Counted from the first letter of the stretch, positions 17,586-26,278 are shown. The stretch: DNA of 64,000 nucleotides from Mucilaginibacter dorajii (GCF_024808255.1 NZ_JANTYS010000005.1:124001-188000), one strand, 5' to 3'. The notes: generated by a model from the letters alone, not told the origin. Program-made: numbers and translations.

Positions 17586-19064
17586 TTAACTCAACTGCCT
17601 GTTAAGTAACGTATACCATTCCTGGTAAACAGGTTCAAAATCAACAGAAGGATTCGGCTCTATCAGCTGGATGGCTTTGGCATTGCTAAATGCTTCGGAA
17701 GGTGATTTAAATATACCTGCACCTATTCCGGCACCTAAAGCCGCCCCAACGCTTCCATCATTGTTATAGAGTTCAACAGGTACGCCTGTGGCATTTACAA
17801 AGGTTTCAGCAAATAACGGACTTAAAAACAGGTTGCTTTTTCCTGCACGGATCACTGTTGGGTTCATACCGTTGCCGCGCATAATATCAAAACCATAGCG
17901 GAATGAGCAGGCTATACCTTCTTGTACCGCCCTGAAAATATGGGCCTGGGTGTGTAAGTTTAAATCGATATTTTGGAAATGGGCACCAATTTGTTTATTG
18001 TTAAGCATCCGTTCGGCACCGTTGCCAAAGGGTAAAACACGCAAACCATCGCTGCCTAAAGGAGCTTTCTTAGCCTCTTCGTTAAGTTGAGTATAGCTTA
18101 ATCCGGCACCAAAATTATATTTGGCCCAGCGGTACATACTACCTGTGCCGTTTATACATAGCAAAACACCAAGGCGTTTTTGCTCTTCAGCATAATTCAC
18201 GTGCGCAAATGTGTTAATGCGCGATTGTGGATCATAAGCCAGTTGGTCGCTTACGCCATATATAACGCCCGAAGTACCAGCCGTAGCGGCTACCTCACCA
18301 GGGTTCAATACATTTAGCGATAAGGCATTATTAGGCTGATCGCCTGCTTTATAGGCTACCGGAATACCTGCTTTTAACCCGAGTATTTGGGCGACGGATG
18401 CAAGCAGGTGGCCATGAGCCGAAAATACCGGATTGATCACCGGGAACAGGCTTTCATCAAAACCGAAGTAATTAATAATCTCTTTTGAAATGCTATTGGT
18501 TTTAAAATCAAAAAACACCCCTTCTGATAATGCCGACACCGATGTGGTAATATCGCCGGTGAGCTTCATGGCTATATAATCGCCGGGCAGCATGATCTTA
18601 TCTATTTTGGCGTATACTTCGGGTTCGTTTTCCTTAACCCAAGCCAGTTTTGAAGCGGTGAAGTTACCGGGGGAGTTTAACAAATGAGATAAACATTTCT
18701 CTTCGCCTATGGTTGCAAAAGCCTTTTCACCAATTTCAACAGCGCGGCTATCGCACCAGATAATGCTATCGCGCAATACATTTTGATCTTTATCAACCAA
18801 AACCAAACCATGCATCTGGTAGGCAATACCTATGGCGGCAACATCTTGTGAATCAAAGCTTTTTTGGGCATTACACCTTTCTAAGGCCTTTAGTGTTTGC
18901 TCCCACCACATCAACGGCGATTGCTCGGCCCAGCCAGGGTGCACTGCTTTTATAGGAGATTCCTCATCGGGATATTGAGCCGATATTACAATTTGTTGCG
19001 TAGCTGCATCCACAACGCTAACTTTAACTGATGATGTGCCTATATCTATACCTAATAACAGCAT
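17586..19064 (-). CDS. xylB: Xylulokinase
   Basis: A 492-residue FGGY-family carbohydrate kinase. The N-terminal phosphate loop GIDIGTSSVKVSVVD starts at residue 5, and AGTSGVIYG and GNGAERMLNN follow in the C-terminal half. It phosphorylates D-xylulose to feed the pentose phosphate pathway. The ATG at 19064 is chosen because it starts right at the kinase fold; the frame stays open to 19181 but those residues are not kinase-like and would cover the operator. It is the first gene of xylB-xylA-symporter and is divergent from the LacI regulator. Confidence 0.93.
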   Translation of the reverse strand: MLLLGIDIGTSSVKVSVVDAATQQIVISAQYPDEESPIKAVHPGWAEQSPLMWWEQTLKALERCNAQKSFDSQDVAAIGIAYQMHGLVLVDKDQNVLRDSIIWCDSRAVEIGEKAFATIGEEKCLSHLLNSPGNFTASKLAWVKENEPEVYAKIDKIMLPGDYIAMKLTGDITTSVSALSEGVFFDFKTNSISKEIINYFGFDESLFPVINPVFSAHGHLLASVAQILGLKAGIPVAYKAGDQPNNALSLNVLNPGEVAATAGTSGVIYGVSDQLAYDPQSRINTFAHVNYAEEQKRLGVLLCINGTGSMYRWAKYNFGAGLSYTQLNEEAKKAPLGSDGLRVLPFGNGAERMLNNKQIGAHFQNIDLNLHTQAHIFRAVQEGIACSFRYGFDIMRGNGMNPTVIRAGKSNLFLSPLFAETFVNATGVPVELYNNDGSVGAALGAGIGAGIFKSPSEAFSNAKAIQLIEPNPSVDFEPVYQEWYTLLNRQLS

Positions 19065-19105
19065 GAAGTTATGGGGGTTAGTAACATAAATAATTAAAAC
19101 AGGTT

Positions 19106-19113
19106 TACTTTTG
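19106..19113 (+). promoter_or_regulatory. Candidate -7 element for the LacI-type regulator
   Basis: TACTTTTG matches TAnnTTTG, 82 bases before the regulator ATG. If used, the palindromic operator at 19152-19163 would lie just downstream of the transcription start and could block elongation. No clear -33 element is seen. Confidence 0.3.
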
Positions 19114-19151
19114 GTAAATAACTGCACGAAATTAAAGAAATATTTGAAATT

Positions 19152-19163
19152 GCAATCGATTGC
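19152..19163. promoter_or_regulatory. LacI-family operator palindrome between regulator and xylB
   Basis: GCAATCGATTGC is a perfect 12-base palindrome with the central CG typical of LacI/PurR-type operators. It sits 88 bases before the xylB start and 31 before the regulator start, so one site could control both directions. Confidence 0.7.
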
Positions 19164-19194
19164 GTAATTTTTTTTTTCCAACTTGCACTTTATA

Positions 19195-20232
19195 ATGAAA
19201 AAGGGAAAACGTACTACTATTTATGACATTGCCGCCAAGCTTGGCATAACCGCTTCTTCGGTATCAAGGGCGCTGAACAACAGCAACCAGGTGAACGAAA
19301 AAACCAAAGAGCTGATCATGAAAACCGCAGATGAGCTTAACTATAAGCGAAACATCCTGGCCTCAAACCTGCGCAAAGGCCACTCCAAAACCATTGGCGT
19401 TGTTGTACCACGCATTAACCAGAATTTTTTTGCCAACGTTATAGCTGGTATCGAGGAAGCAACTTACCAAAAGGGCTATAACCTTATTATCTGCCAATCG
19501 GGTGAGTCACATGATAAAGAGATCCAATGCGTAAATACCTTAATAAACCAGGATGTTGACTGCATTGTAATATCAGTATCTGCCGATGGTAGTGATTACC
19601 AACATTTGCAAAATGTAATAGATCATGGTATTCAACTCATCCAGTTTGACCGTGTGGCCGAAGAGCTGGAAACCCTTAAGGTGATCAATGATAACGAGCA
19701 GGCCTCATACGAGGCTGTATCACACCTGATAGAAAGCGGTTACAAGCGCATAGCCTTACTGGAAGGCCCGCAAAACCTAAGCATTTTTAAACAGCGTAAG
19801 GTTGGCTACTTAAGGGCCTTAAAAGCTTATAATATTGGCGTTATTGACGAGTTGATTGTTGAAAATGCCTGGACAAAAGAGTTAGGCGCCGAGGGTACCC
19901 GTAAGCTGCTCAGTCTTCCCCAACCTCCTGATGCCATATTTGCCTCCACATCTGATTTTTCGGCACTTGGTGTATTGGAGGTTGCTAACGCGATGAGAAT
20001 TAAGGTTCCGGCCGAATTAGGTGTTTGCGGATATGCAAATGAAAGCTTTTCGGAGATTACAAGTCCGTCAATTACCACTATTGATCAATTTAGTATATAT
20101 ATGGGACAAACAGTGGCCAATTTGTATTTCCAGGAAAAAGGCAATACTGATACCGCAACAAAACCGAAGATCATCAGCATAAAACCAGAGTTGATTATCA
20201 GAGCATCGACGGCTAAGAACGGAAAATCGTAA
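19195..20232 (+). CDS. LacI-family transcriptional regulator of the xylose locus
   Basis: A 345-residue regulator. The N-terminal helix-turn-helix TIYDIAAKLGITASSVSRAL covers residues 8-27, with the hinge helix region by about residue 60. A periplasmic-binding-protein-like effector domain follows (GVVVPRINQNFFANV, ALLEGP, GVCGYANE). The ATG at 19195 is preferred over an in-frame TTG at 19183 because it gives the usual short tail before the HTH. Divergent placement from xylB with a palindrome between them suggests it represses the xylose unit and itself. The effector (xylose or a uronate intermediate) is not known. Confidence 0.88.
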   Translation: MKKGKRTTIYDIAAKLGITASSVSRALNNSNQVNEKTKELIMKTADELNYKRNILASNLRKGHSKTIGVVVPRINQNFFANVIAGIEEATYQKGYNLIICQSGESHDKEIQCVNTLINQDVDCIVISVSADGSDYQHLQNVIDHGIQLIQFDRVAEELETLKVINDNEQASYEAVSHLIESGYKRIALLEGPQNLSIFKQRKVGYLRALKAYNIGVIDELIVENAWTKELGAEGTRKLLSLPQPPDAIFASTSDFSALGVLEVANAMRIKVPAELGVCGYANESFSEITSPSITTIDQFSIYMGQTVANLYFQEKGNTDTATKPKIISIKPELIIRASTAKNGKS

Positions 20233-20412
20233 AAGCTGTTTAAATTTCGGTCGAAAAATATTCAATGGTATTTCATAAAGCACATATTTCAACCATTATT
20301 GAGTATATCTCTGATAATGAGACACATTAAGGAATTCGCGGTATTCCAATCGTAGAACAGCACTGGAGTGAAGATCTATTTCTATTTTTTTAATAGTTAT
20401 TAAATAATATTT

Positions 20413-20420
20413 TAAATTTG
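20413..20420 (+). promoter_or_regulatory. Candidate -7 element
   Basis: TAAATTTG fits TAnnTTTG and lies 56 bases before the DUF4251 gene. The region is AT-rich, so chance matches are likely. Confidence 0.3.
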
Positions 20421-20475
20421 ATATGGAATAAACCTTGAAGCCGCATCATTGTCATAAACCTTAAATTATTTAGTT

Positions 20476-21000
20476 ATGAAATCATTAAAGATATTTTCAC
20501 TGGCGATGATGATCGCCTTTACCTCCATTATAAATGCCAATGCGCAAAGTAAAAGTAAAGACAGAAAGGCTGCACGTATTGCCGAAATAAAAAAACTGGT
20601 TGAAGATCAAAATTTTGTATTTGATGCCAATTATGTAAACCCGACAAGAGGCGTTGGCCGGGCTTTAACATCCGGTTACGATTTAACTATTACTAAAGAT
20701 ACCATAATCTCGTATCTGCCCTATTTCGGCCGTGCTTACGTAGCACCTCCATACGGTTCAACTGAAGGTGGCATAAAATTTACCAATACCAATTTTTCAT
20801 ATACCTTAAAACCAGGTAAAAAAGATGGCTGGTCTGCAACTATCAAACCAAAAGACAAAAACATTGGCAAATGGAATGATGTACAGTCCATGTATCTTAC
20901 AATAAGCTCTGAAGGTTATGCTTCGTTACAGGTGATCAGCACCAATCGCGATGCAATTTCCTTTAACGGTACTATTGAGAAAAGACCGGCGAAAAAGTAA
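20476..21000 (+). CDS. Exported DUF4251 family protein
   Basis: A 174-residue protein with a clear signal peptide (IFSLAMMIAFTSIINANAQ). The mature part begins with a charged helix (KSKDRKAARIAEIKKLVE) and then FVFDANYVNPTRG, YLPYFGRAYVAPPYG and GGIKFTNTNFSY, blocks I associate with DUF4251, a Bacteroidota family of unknown function and probably periplasmic. It stands alone between the LacI regulator and the converging eutC gene. Confidence 0.82.
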   Translation: MKSLKIFSLAMMIAFTSIINANAQSKSKDRKAARIAEIKKLVEDQNFVFDANYVNPTRGVGRALTSGYDLTITKDTIISYLPYFGRAYVAPPYGSTEGGIKFTNTNFSYTLKPGKKDGWSATIKPKDKNIGKWNDVQSMYLTISSEGYASLQVISTNRDAISFNGTIEKRPAKK

Positions 21001-21018
21001 GTTAATGGTAAGATGAAC

Positions 21019-21780
21019 CTAATGAGCATCTAATAACCCGTCGTTGTCCTTTAACTCTACCCCGGATAGTTTACGGATAAAAGCCTCATTGATAAGATAA
21101 AATATCTTTTTAGCCGCTTTTTTATAAGTTAAGCCCTTAGGGCGGATGTTAGATACACAATTACGCATTTCATCCGTAAGGCCGGGTTTGGGCTTATAGG
21201 TAAGGTAAACGCCCAAACTATCTGCCGAACTCAAACCCGGTCTTTCACCGATCAGTACCAGGCTTAATTTTGCTTTTAAACCATATCCTATGTCATCTCC
21301 AATGGCAACTCTCCCCTGTTCCACTAAGGTTATAGGAGCCAGTTTATAATTTGAGGTGGTTAATAGTGGAATTAGTTCTTTAAGTAACCCTAAGGTATTT
21401 TCGGTTATAGCCGTTGCAGATAATCCGTCGGCAACAATGATGGCAATATCACTGCTAACTGTAGTTAAATCCCTTAACTGATCTAAAGAATCCTGATTGA
21501 GTCTTCTGCCAAGGTCTGGGCGTTGCAGGTATTGCCGCCTATCAGCAACCTGGCTATGCAGGTGTAAAACGGGTAATTCAAAACGCGTTAGCGATTCCCT
21601 CAAATGATCAATATTTAATACAGAATACACAGCATCCCGGGCATGGGCATGGGCCAGCTTAAAATCAAGGGATTGTTTTAGCGGAATACTTGTACCCACC
21701 CGGCCAATGGCTATTCTGGCCGAAGTAAATTCCTGCAAAGCTTTTAGCGGCTCTATTTCCTGCGGGATATTTCTTTTCAT
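21019..21780 (-). CDS. eutC: Ethanolamine ammonia-lyase small subunit
   Basis: A 253-residue protein. The blocks ARIAIGRVGTSIP, LDFKLAHAHARDAV and IIVADGLSATAI, with LVLIGERPGLSSADSLG further on, match EutC. With EutB it forms the adenosylcobalamin-dependent enzyme that converts ethanolamine to acetaldehyde and ammonia. I chose the ATG at 21780; the frame extends upstream into eutB but that part is not EutC-like. It begins two bases after the eutB stop, so the two are coupled. It is somewhat shorter than the E. coli protein at the N-terminus, which in enterobacteria carries a microcompartment-targeting tail. Confidence 0.93.
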   Translation of the reverse strand: MKRNIPQEIEPLKALQEFTSARIAIGRVGTSIPLKQSLDFKLAHAHARDAVYSVLNIDHLRESLTRFELPVLHLHSQVADRRQYLQRPDLGRRLNQDSLDQLRDLTTVSSDIAIIVADGLSATAITENTLGLLKELIPLLTTSNYKLAPITLVEQGRVAIGDDIGYGLKAKLSLVLIGERPGLSSADSLGVYLTYKPKPGLTDEMRNCVSNIRPKGLTYKKAAKKIFYLINEAFIRKLSGVELKDNDGLLDAH

Positions 21781-21782
21781 AG

Positions 21783-23162
21783 CTAAATTACGGTGCCAAG
21801 TAAGCCATGAGTCGGGCTTATTGATAACATGTTTCCCCTGTCGTCGGTTATCCCCTGCTTTATCAGCCATTGCTCAAATTCCGGTGCCGGTTTTAGCCCT
21901 AACACCTTACGCAGATACAAAGCATCATGAAATGAAGTTGACTGGTAATTGAGCATAATATCATCGGCACCAGGGATTCCCATTACAAAATTGCAGCCCG
22001 CTACTCCCAATAAGGTAAGCAGGTTATCCATATCATCCTGGTCGGCCTCGGCGTGGTTGGTGTAACAAACATCACAGCCCATAGGTAGCCCCAGGAGTTT
22101 TCCGCAAAAATGATCTTCCAAAGCGGCGCGGATGATCTGTTTGCCATCATATAAATATTCGGGGCCTATAAAACCTACTACGGTATTCACCAGCAGAGGT
22201 TTAAACTTACGTGCAACGGCATAGGCCCTAACCTCGCAGGTTTGCTGATCAACGCCAAAATTGGCATTGGCCGATAACGCGCTCCCCTGCCCGGTTTCAA
22301 AATACATTACGTTATTGCCTACCGTGCCCCGGTTTAAAGATAAAGTGGCCTGGTAAGCCTCTTCAATCAAATTCAAATTGATACCGAAGCTTGTATTGGC
22401 CTTCTCGGTACCGGCAATAGATTGAAAACACAGATCAACAGGTGCGCCTTCATTTATAAGTTGCAGCGTTGTGGTAATATGGCTTAACACACAAGTCTGG
22501 GTCGGTATCTCAAACTGATACCTGATGTTATCCATTAAGGTAAGCAACTTACTCACAGCGGCTGGGCTATCGGTAGCCGGGTTAATCCCAATTGTTGCAT
22601 CACCGCTGCCAAACAACAAACCATCAATAATACTTGCGGCAACACCCCTGGGATCATCTGTTGGATGATTTGGCTGCAACCGGGTACTGAAATGCCCTTT
22701 TAAACCAATAGTATTACGAAACCTGGTTACCACCTCGCACTTTTTTGCTATCGCGATCAAATCCTGGTTACGCATCAGCTTTGATACCGCGGCTACCATT
22801 TCGGGAGTAAGCCCGGATGCCAGATTTGTTAAAGTTTGAGTATCGGTATCGTCACTTAACAGCCAGTCACGCAGTTCGCCAACAGTTAAATGGCTTATCA
22901 GACTAAAGGCATTAATATCATGACTATTAACAATTAAACGGGTAACCTCATCATCTTCATAGGGGATTATCGCTTCATTTAAAAAAGTCTTTAAAGGAAC
23001 ATCAGCCAGGGTGATCTGAGCCGCCACCCGCTCCTCGTAACTATGCGCGCAAACACCTGCCAGCTCATCGCCAGAACGGTACGGCGATGCTTTGCCCAAC
23101 AAAGTTTTCAGGTCTTGAAACTTGTAAACCTTATGTCGTATGGTAGTTTTGAAAGCGCTCAT
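21783..23162 (-). CDS. eutB: Ethanolamine ammonia-lyase large subunit
   Basis: A 459-residue TIM-barrel subunit with normal family length. Blocks include GHFSTRLQPNHPTDDP, GINPATDSP, FGINLNLIEEAYQ, YFETGQGSALSANAN and MGIPGADDIMLNYQ. It carries the substrate and cobalamin site. It is the middle gene of eat-eutB-eutC on the minus strand, 26 bases after the permease. No reactivase (EutA), aldehyde dehydrogenase or shell protein gene adjoins. Confidence 0.95.
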   Translation of the reverse strand: MSAFKTTIRHKVYKFQDLKTLLGKASPYRSGDELAGVCAHSYEERVAAQITLADVPLKTFLNEAIIPYEDDEVTRLIVNSHDINAFSLISHLTVGELRDWLLSDDTDTQTLTNLASGLTPEMVAAVSKLMRNQDLIAIAKKCEVVTRFRNTIGLKGHFSTRLQPNHPTDDPRGVAASIIDGLLFGSGDATIGINPATDSPAAVSKLLTLMDNIRYQFEIPTQTCVLSHITTTLQLINEGAPVDLCFQSIAGTEKANTSFGINLNLIEEAYQATLSLNRGTVGNNVMYFETGQGSALSANANFGVDQQTCEVRAYAVARKFKPLLVNTVVGFIGPEYLYDGKQIIRAALEDHFCGKLLGLPMGCDVCYTNHAEADQDDMDNLLTLLGVAGCNFVMGIPGADDIMLNYQSTSFHDALYLRKVLGLKPAPEFEQWLIKQGITDDRGNMLSISPTHGLLGTVI

Positions 23163-23188
23163 TGTTTGATTGATTTACCGCAGGCCAT

Positions 23189-24535
23189 TTATTCTGGCGT
23201 CGCCATCATTTCGTCTGTTAAAGCTTCTTTGTGTTTCCCCATCAACACAAATATCAAAACAATTATAACCAGCCCCCCAAAAAACATCGCAGTTACCTGT
23301 GCATTAAAATAGATGATAGCAAACAGACAAACAACGGATATCACCAGAGCTATTGCGGGAAATACCGGGTAAAAAGGTGCCATAAACGGACGCTCTAATT
23401 TCGGTTCTCTTTTACGAAGGATAAACAAACTGATCATGCACATCATATACATCACCACGGCACCTAATACAGATAATACAATAATTTGCCCGGTACCGTC
23501 CTTAGTAGATGTGCCAATGTAAATTGCCAAAAAACTCACCAAACCCGCAGCAATAAGCGACCAGTGTGGCGTTTTAAAGCGATGGTTTAAGTTGGCTAAT
23601 CCAGTTGGCAAATATCCGCTGCGGGCCATTGCAAATACCTGTCTGGATGAAGCCAAAATAGTTCCATGCAAAGAAGCGATAAGCCCAAATAAGCCTATGC
23701 TGGCAAATATTTTGGTTAAGCCACTTGCTTTGCCCAACACAATACCAACGGCTTCGGGTAACGGATAGTCAAGCTTGCTTAGTTTGTGCCAGTCGGTTAT
23801 GCCGCCTGTTAGCACCATTACACCTAAGGCCAGGGCAACTAAAGTTGCAAGAGCGGATATATAACCTTTCGGGATATCTTTTTTGGGGTCTTTTACTTCC
23901 TCGGCCACCATGGCTACCCCTTCTATTGCCAGGTAAAACCATACCGCGAATGGCAGGGCTGCGAACACACCGCTCCAGCCAAAAGGCATTGGATTGCTCA
24001 GGTAATTATCCATCTTAAAATGCGGACTAACCACACCCATATATAACAGCAATTCTGCCACAGCCAAAATGGTAATAAAAACAGAAAATGTAGCAGATTC
24101 TTTAACTCCCGAAATGTTAAGCACCACAAATGCCGCGTTAAACAGCATTGCCGATTGCATAATTGGTATAGCGGGATATAAAAAGTGAAGGTAACTACCC
24201 AGGGAGATAGCGATAGCCGGCGATGCCAGCAGAAAATCTATCAGGGTAGCGTAGCCGGCAATCAGGCCGCCGAAAGGCCCCATTGCCCTATAGGCATAAG
24301 CGAATGCGCCACCGGCGTGAGGTATTGCAGCTGTAAGTTCTGTATAGCTAAAAATGAAGGTAATATACATTACCGTGATTACCAAAGTGGCAATCAGCAT
24401 GCCTATTGTACCGGCAACATCCCAACCTAAATTCCAACCAAAGTATTCGCCCGATATGACCAGGCCCACTGCTATGGCCCAAAGGTGTATAGGTTTTAAA
24501 ACTTTTTTTAGATGTTCTGCCGGGGGTGCTTCCAT
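23189..24535 (-). CDS. eat: Ethanolamine permease
   Basis: A 448-residue APC-superfamily permease with about 12 membrane segments. The N-terminal block HLWAIAVGLVISGEYFGWN and AIPHAGGAFAYAYRAMGP are typical of the ethanolamine permease group, and position beside eutB and eutC supports it. It imports ethanolamine for the lyase. It is the first gene of the unit. The gap upstream holds the nested repeat; no cobalamin riboswitch is recognisable there. Confidence 0.92.
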   Translation of the reverse strand: MEAPPAEHLKKVLKPIHLWAIAVGLVISGEYFGWNLGWDVAGTIGMLIATLVITVMYITFIFSYTELTAAIPHAGGAFAYAYRAMGPFGGLIAGYATLIDFLLASPAIAISLGSYLHFLYPAIPIMQSAMLFNAAFVVLNISGVKESATFSVFITILAVAELLLYMGVVSPHFKMDNYLSNPMPFGWSGVFAALPFAVWFYLAIEGVAMVAEEVKDPKKDIPKGYISALATLVALALGVMVLTGGITDWHKLSKLDYPLPEAVGIVLGKASGLTKIFASIGLFGLIASLHGTILASSRQVFAMARSGYLPTGLANLNHRFKTPHWSLIAAGLVSFLAIYIGTSTKDGTGQIIVLSVLGAVVMYMMCMISLFILRKREPKLERPFMAPFYPVFPAIALVISVVCLFAIIYFNAQVTAMFFGGLVIIVLIFVLMGKHKEALTDEMMATPE

Positions 24536-24612
24536 ATGTTTTGATTTGCCGCCTTAAGATACTCAAAGCGCAGCTTAAATCAAAACGGGCGTATGTTATG
24601 GAATTGTTAAGG

Positions 24613-24936
24613 AGCCCCCTCTAAATCTCCCCCTGAAAGGGGAGACTTTTGATTTGCATATTTTAAAAGTCCTCCCTTTTAGGGCTATCGTGTGTACACA
24701 TCTTTTTTATTAAAAAAATGTCATTTCGAACGAGCAAGCGCAGGGGAAAGCGAGGGTGCGAGGAGAAATCTTATACGCTTTGCACAGTCGAATGTACGCT
24801 TTTATAAGATTTCTCCTCACCTCCGGTGCGCAATACCCCCGCCGGTTCGTTCGAAATGAAAACGTTTTTGTTTAGTGATGCGATTCCAAAGATGTGTACA
24901 CACAGTAGCCTTTTAGAGGAGGATTTAGGTATGGCT
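24613..24936. repeat. Palindromic repeat interrupted by a nested element (copy A)
   Basis: The left arm starts at 24613 (AGCCCCCTCTAAATCTCCCC and its mini-hairpin to about 24650). The right arm starts at 24664 and resumes at 24909 after an insertion, ending near 24936. It is related to the intact repeat at 14244-14358. The insertion lies in the loop of the mini-hairpin CCTCCC/AGGAGG of the right arm. The repeat fills most of the gap between eat and the isomerase-like gene. Confidence 0.75.
24685..24908. mobile_element. MITE-like non-coding element, copy 1 (about 224 bp)
   Basis: The ends read CTATCGTGTGTACACATCTTT and its reverse complement CTACTGTGTGTACACATCTTT, an imperfect terminal inverted repeat. 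An inner inverted repeat begins TGTCATTTCGAACGA and includes GGAGAAATCTT/AAGATTTCTCC. CCTTTTAG is found directly left (24675-24682) and right (24909-24916), consistent with a target duplication; two bases, GG, separate the left copy from the CTA end. No protein is encoded. It is the inverted partner of the element at 25987-26213. Confidence 0.7.
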
Positions 24937-25868
24937 TAAACTTTTAACGTCCCCTTCAAATATTTGATACTGCTGGTAATGCTTGCCAGTGGATCTTTAG
25001 GGCCATCGTGCTCAACGAAGAAATGTTGCATGCCTGCAGATTTTGCCGCTGCAAAAATGGGTTTAAAATCAATGATGCCACTACCTACGGGTAATATAGT
25101 TTTGCGGGCAGCGTCCAAATCCTTTACGTGCCAAAGCGGGAAACGACCGGGGTGTTGCTTAAACATCTCTACCGGATTTTTGCCGCCTTTAACAGCCCAG
25201 GCAAGGTCAAGCTCCATTTTTACGTTGTGAGGATCGGTTTCGCTTAGTAGCAAATCATAGGGTACTTTGCCATCAACCGCGTGAAATTCCATATCGTGGT
25301 TATGATAAGCAAACTGGATACCTACTTTTTTTGCGGCTTCTCCTGTTTTGTTGAGGACTTCTATAGTAGATTTTATTTCTTCGGTAGTGGCGGTTGGCGA
25401 ATTAGCGCAAACGAGATATTTAATACCTCCGGCCGCAGCGTCATCCACCAGTTCCTGCATATTATCGCGCAGGTTTTTCATTGGCGGAATCACCATCGGT
25501 TTGCCATCGGCCCCATTTGGTAGTTTTGTTCCGGGAGGAAGTTTAAACGGCGCGCCCAGTACGTGGTGCGATGTCCAGTTCATACCTAAACTATTAACTA
25601 ATGCTTTAAATTCATGAGGTTTCATGCCATAGTATCCACCTTTTTTGCTAAAGGCCGATTCCATGTCTTTGTAGCCCAAAGCGGCAATTTTGGTAAGCGT
25701 GCCTTTTACATCTTCGTCAATGACACCAAAAAAGGTAAATAATTGTAAACCTATCGTATGTCGCGGGGCCGTATTGCTTAATAAACTTGCCGCCTTGCCA
25801 GATAAAGCCATGCTGCCAAGCGCCAACGCGCCTGCACCCTGGATAAATTTTCTCCTGTTGTAATTCAT
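24936..25868 (-). CDS. Tat-exported sugar phosphate isomerase/epimerase-like TIM-barrel protein
   Basis: A 310-residue protein with a twin-arginine signal (NRRKFIQGAGALALG; Arg5-Arg6) followed by an AP-endonuclease-2-type TIM barrel. FAYHNHDMEFH, ELDLAWAVKGG and HVKDLD supply the usual metal ligands, and FFVEHDGP ends the barrel. Such proteins are common in Bacteroidota, mostly without a known substrate. A folded, metal-loaded export to the periplasm is implied by the Tat signal. It is flanked on both sides by mirrored nested repeats and is not obviously in an operon. Confidence 0.87.
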   Translation of the reverse strand: MNYNRRKFIQGAGALALGSMALSGKAASLLSNTAPRHTIGLQLFTFFGVIDEDVKGTLTKIAALGYKDMESAFSKKGGYYGMKPHEFKALVNSLGMNWTSHHVLGAPFKLPPGTKLPNGADGKPMVIPPMKNLRDNMQELVDDAAAGGIKYLVCANSPTATTEEIKSTIEVLNKTGEAAKKVGIQFAYHNHDMEFHAVDGKVPYDLLLSETDPHNVKMELDLAWAVKGGKNPVEMFKQHPGRFPLWHVKDLDAARKTILPVGSGIIDFKPIFAAAKSAGMQHFFVEHDGPKDPLASITSSIKYLKGTLKV

Positions 25869-25960
25869 GCTGATAATTTTAGTTTTAATGTGGTACAGTA
25901 AATCTAAAAATTAATTTTCAGCATTTTATATCTTATTGTGTCTTTTTTACACAATTATAA

Positions 25961-26278
25961 GTCCCCTCTAAATCTCCCCCGGTTAGCTACTGTGTTCACA
26001 CATCTTTTAATCCTGTTCATATAATAAAAAAACGTTGTCATTTCGAACGAACCTGTAGGGGATTGCGCGCCGGAGGTGAGGAGAAATCTTGTAAATGCAG
26101 ACATTCGGCCATGCAAGGCGTACAAGATTTCTCTTTCGCACCTCGCTCAATCCCCTCCTTCGCTCTATCGAAATGACATTTTCCTTAACAAAAAAGATGT
26201 GGGTACTCGGTAGCCGGTTGGGGAGACTTTAATTTTTCCTTAAGTCCTCCCTTCCGGGGAGGATTTAGGAGGGGCTGC
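25961..26278. repeat. Palindromic repeat interrupted by a nested element (copy B)
   Basis: The left arm starts at 25961 (GTCCCCTCTAAATCTCCCCC), is interrupted after 25984 and resumes at 26214 (CCGGTTGGGGAGACTTT). The right arm runs from 26242 to about 26278 and has the intact mini-hairpin CCTCCCTTCCGGGGAGG. It is the mirror image of copy A and fills most of the 409-base gap before the glucosidase stop. Confidence 0.75.
25987..26213. mobile_element. MITE-like non-coding element, copy 2 (about 227 bp)
   Basis: It begins CTACTGTGTTCACACATCTTTT and ends with the reverse complement of CTACCGAGTACCCACATCTTTT. Inside is the same GTCATTTCGAACGAAC...GGAGAAATCTTG inverted repeat as in copy 1, in the opposite orientation. 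CCGGTT lies at 25979-25984 and 26214-26219, again consistent with a target duplication. No protein is encoded. Confidence 0.7.

Noticed and set aside
19065..19181. N-terminal extension of xylulokinase
   Set aside because: The added residues are not kinase-like and would place the coding region over the palindromic operator.
24536..24612. Possible cobalamin riboswitch before the ethanolamine genes
   Set aside because: The leader is short and shows only an AT-rich palindrome; no B12-box-like sequence was seen.
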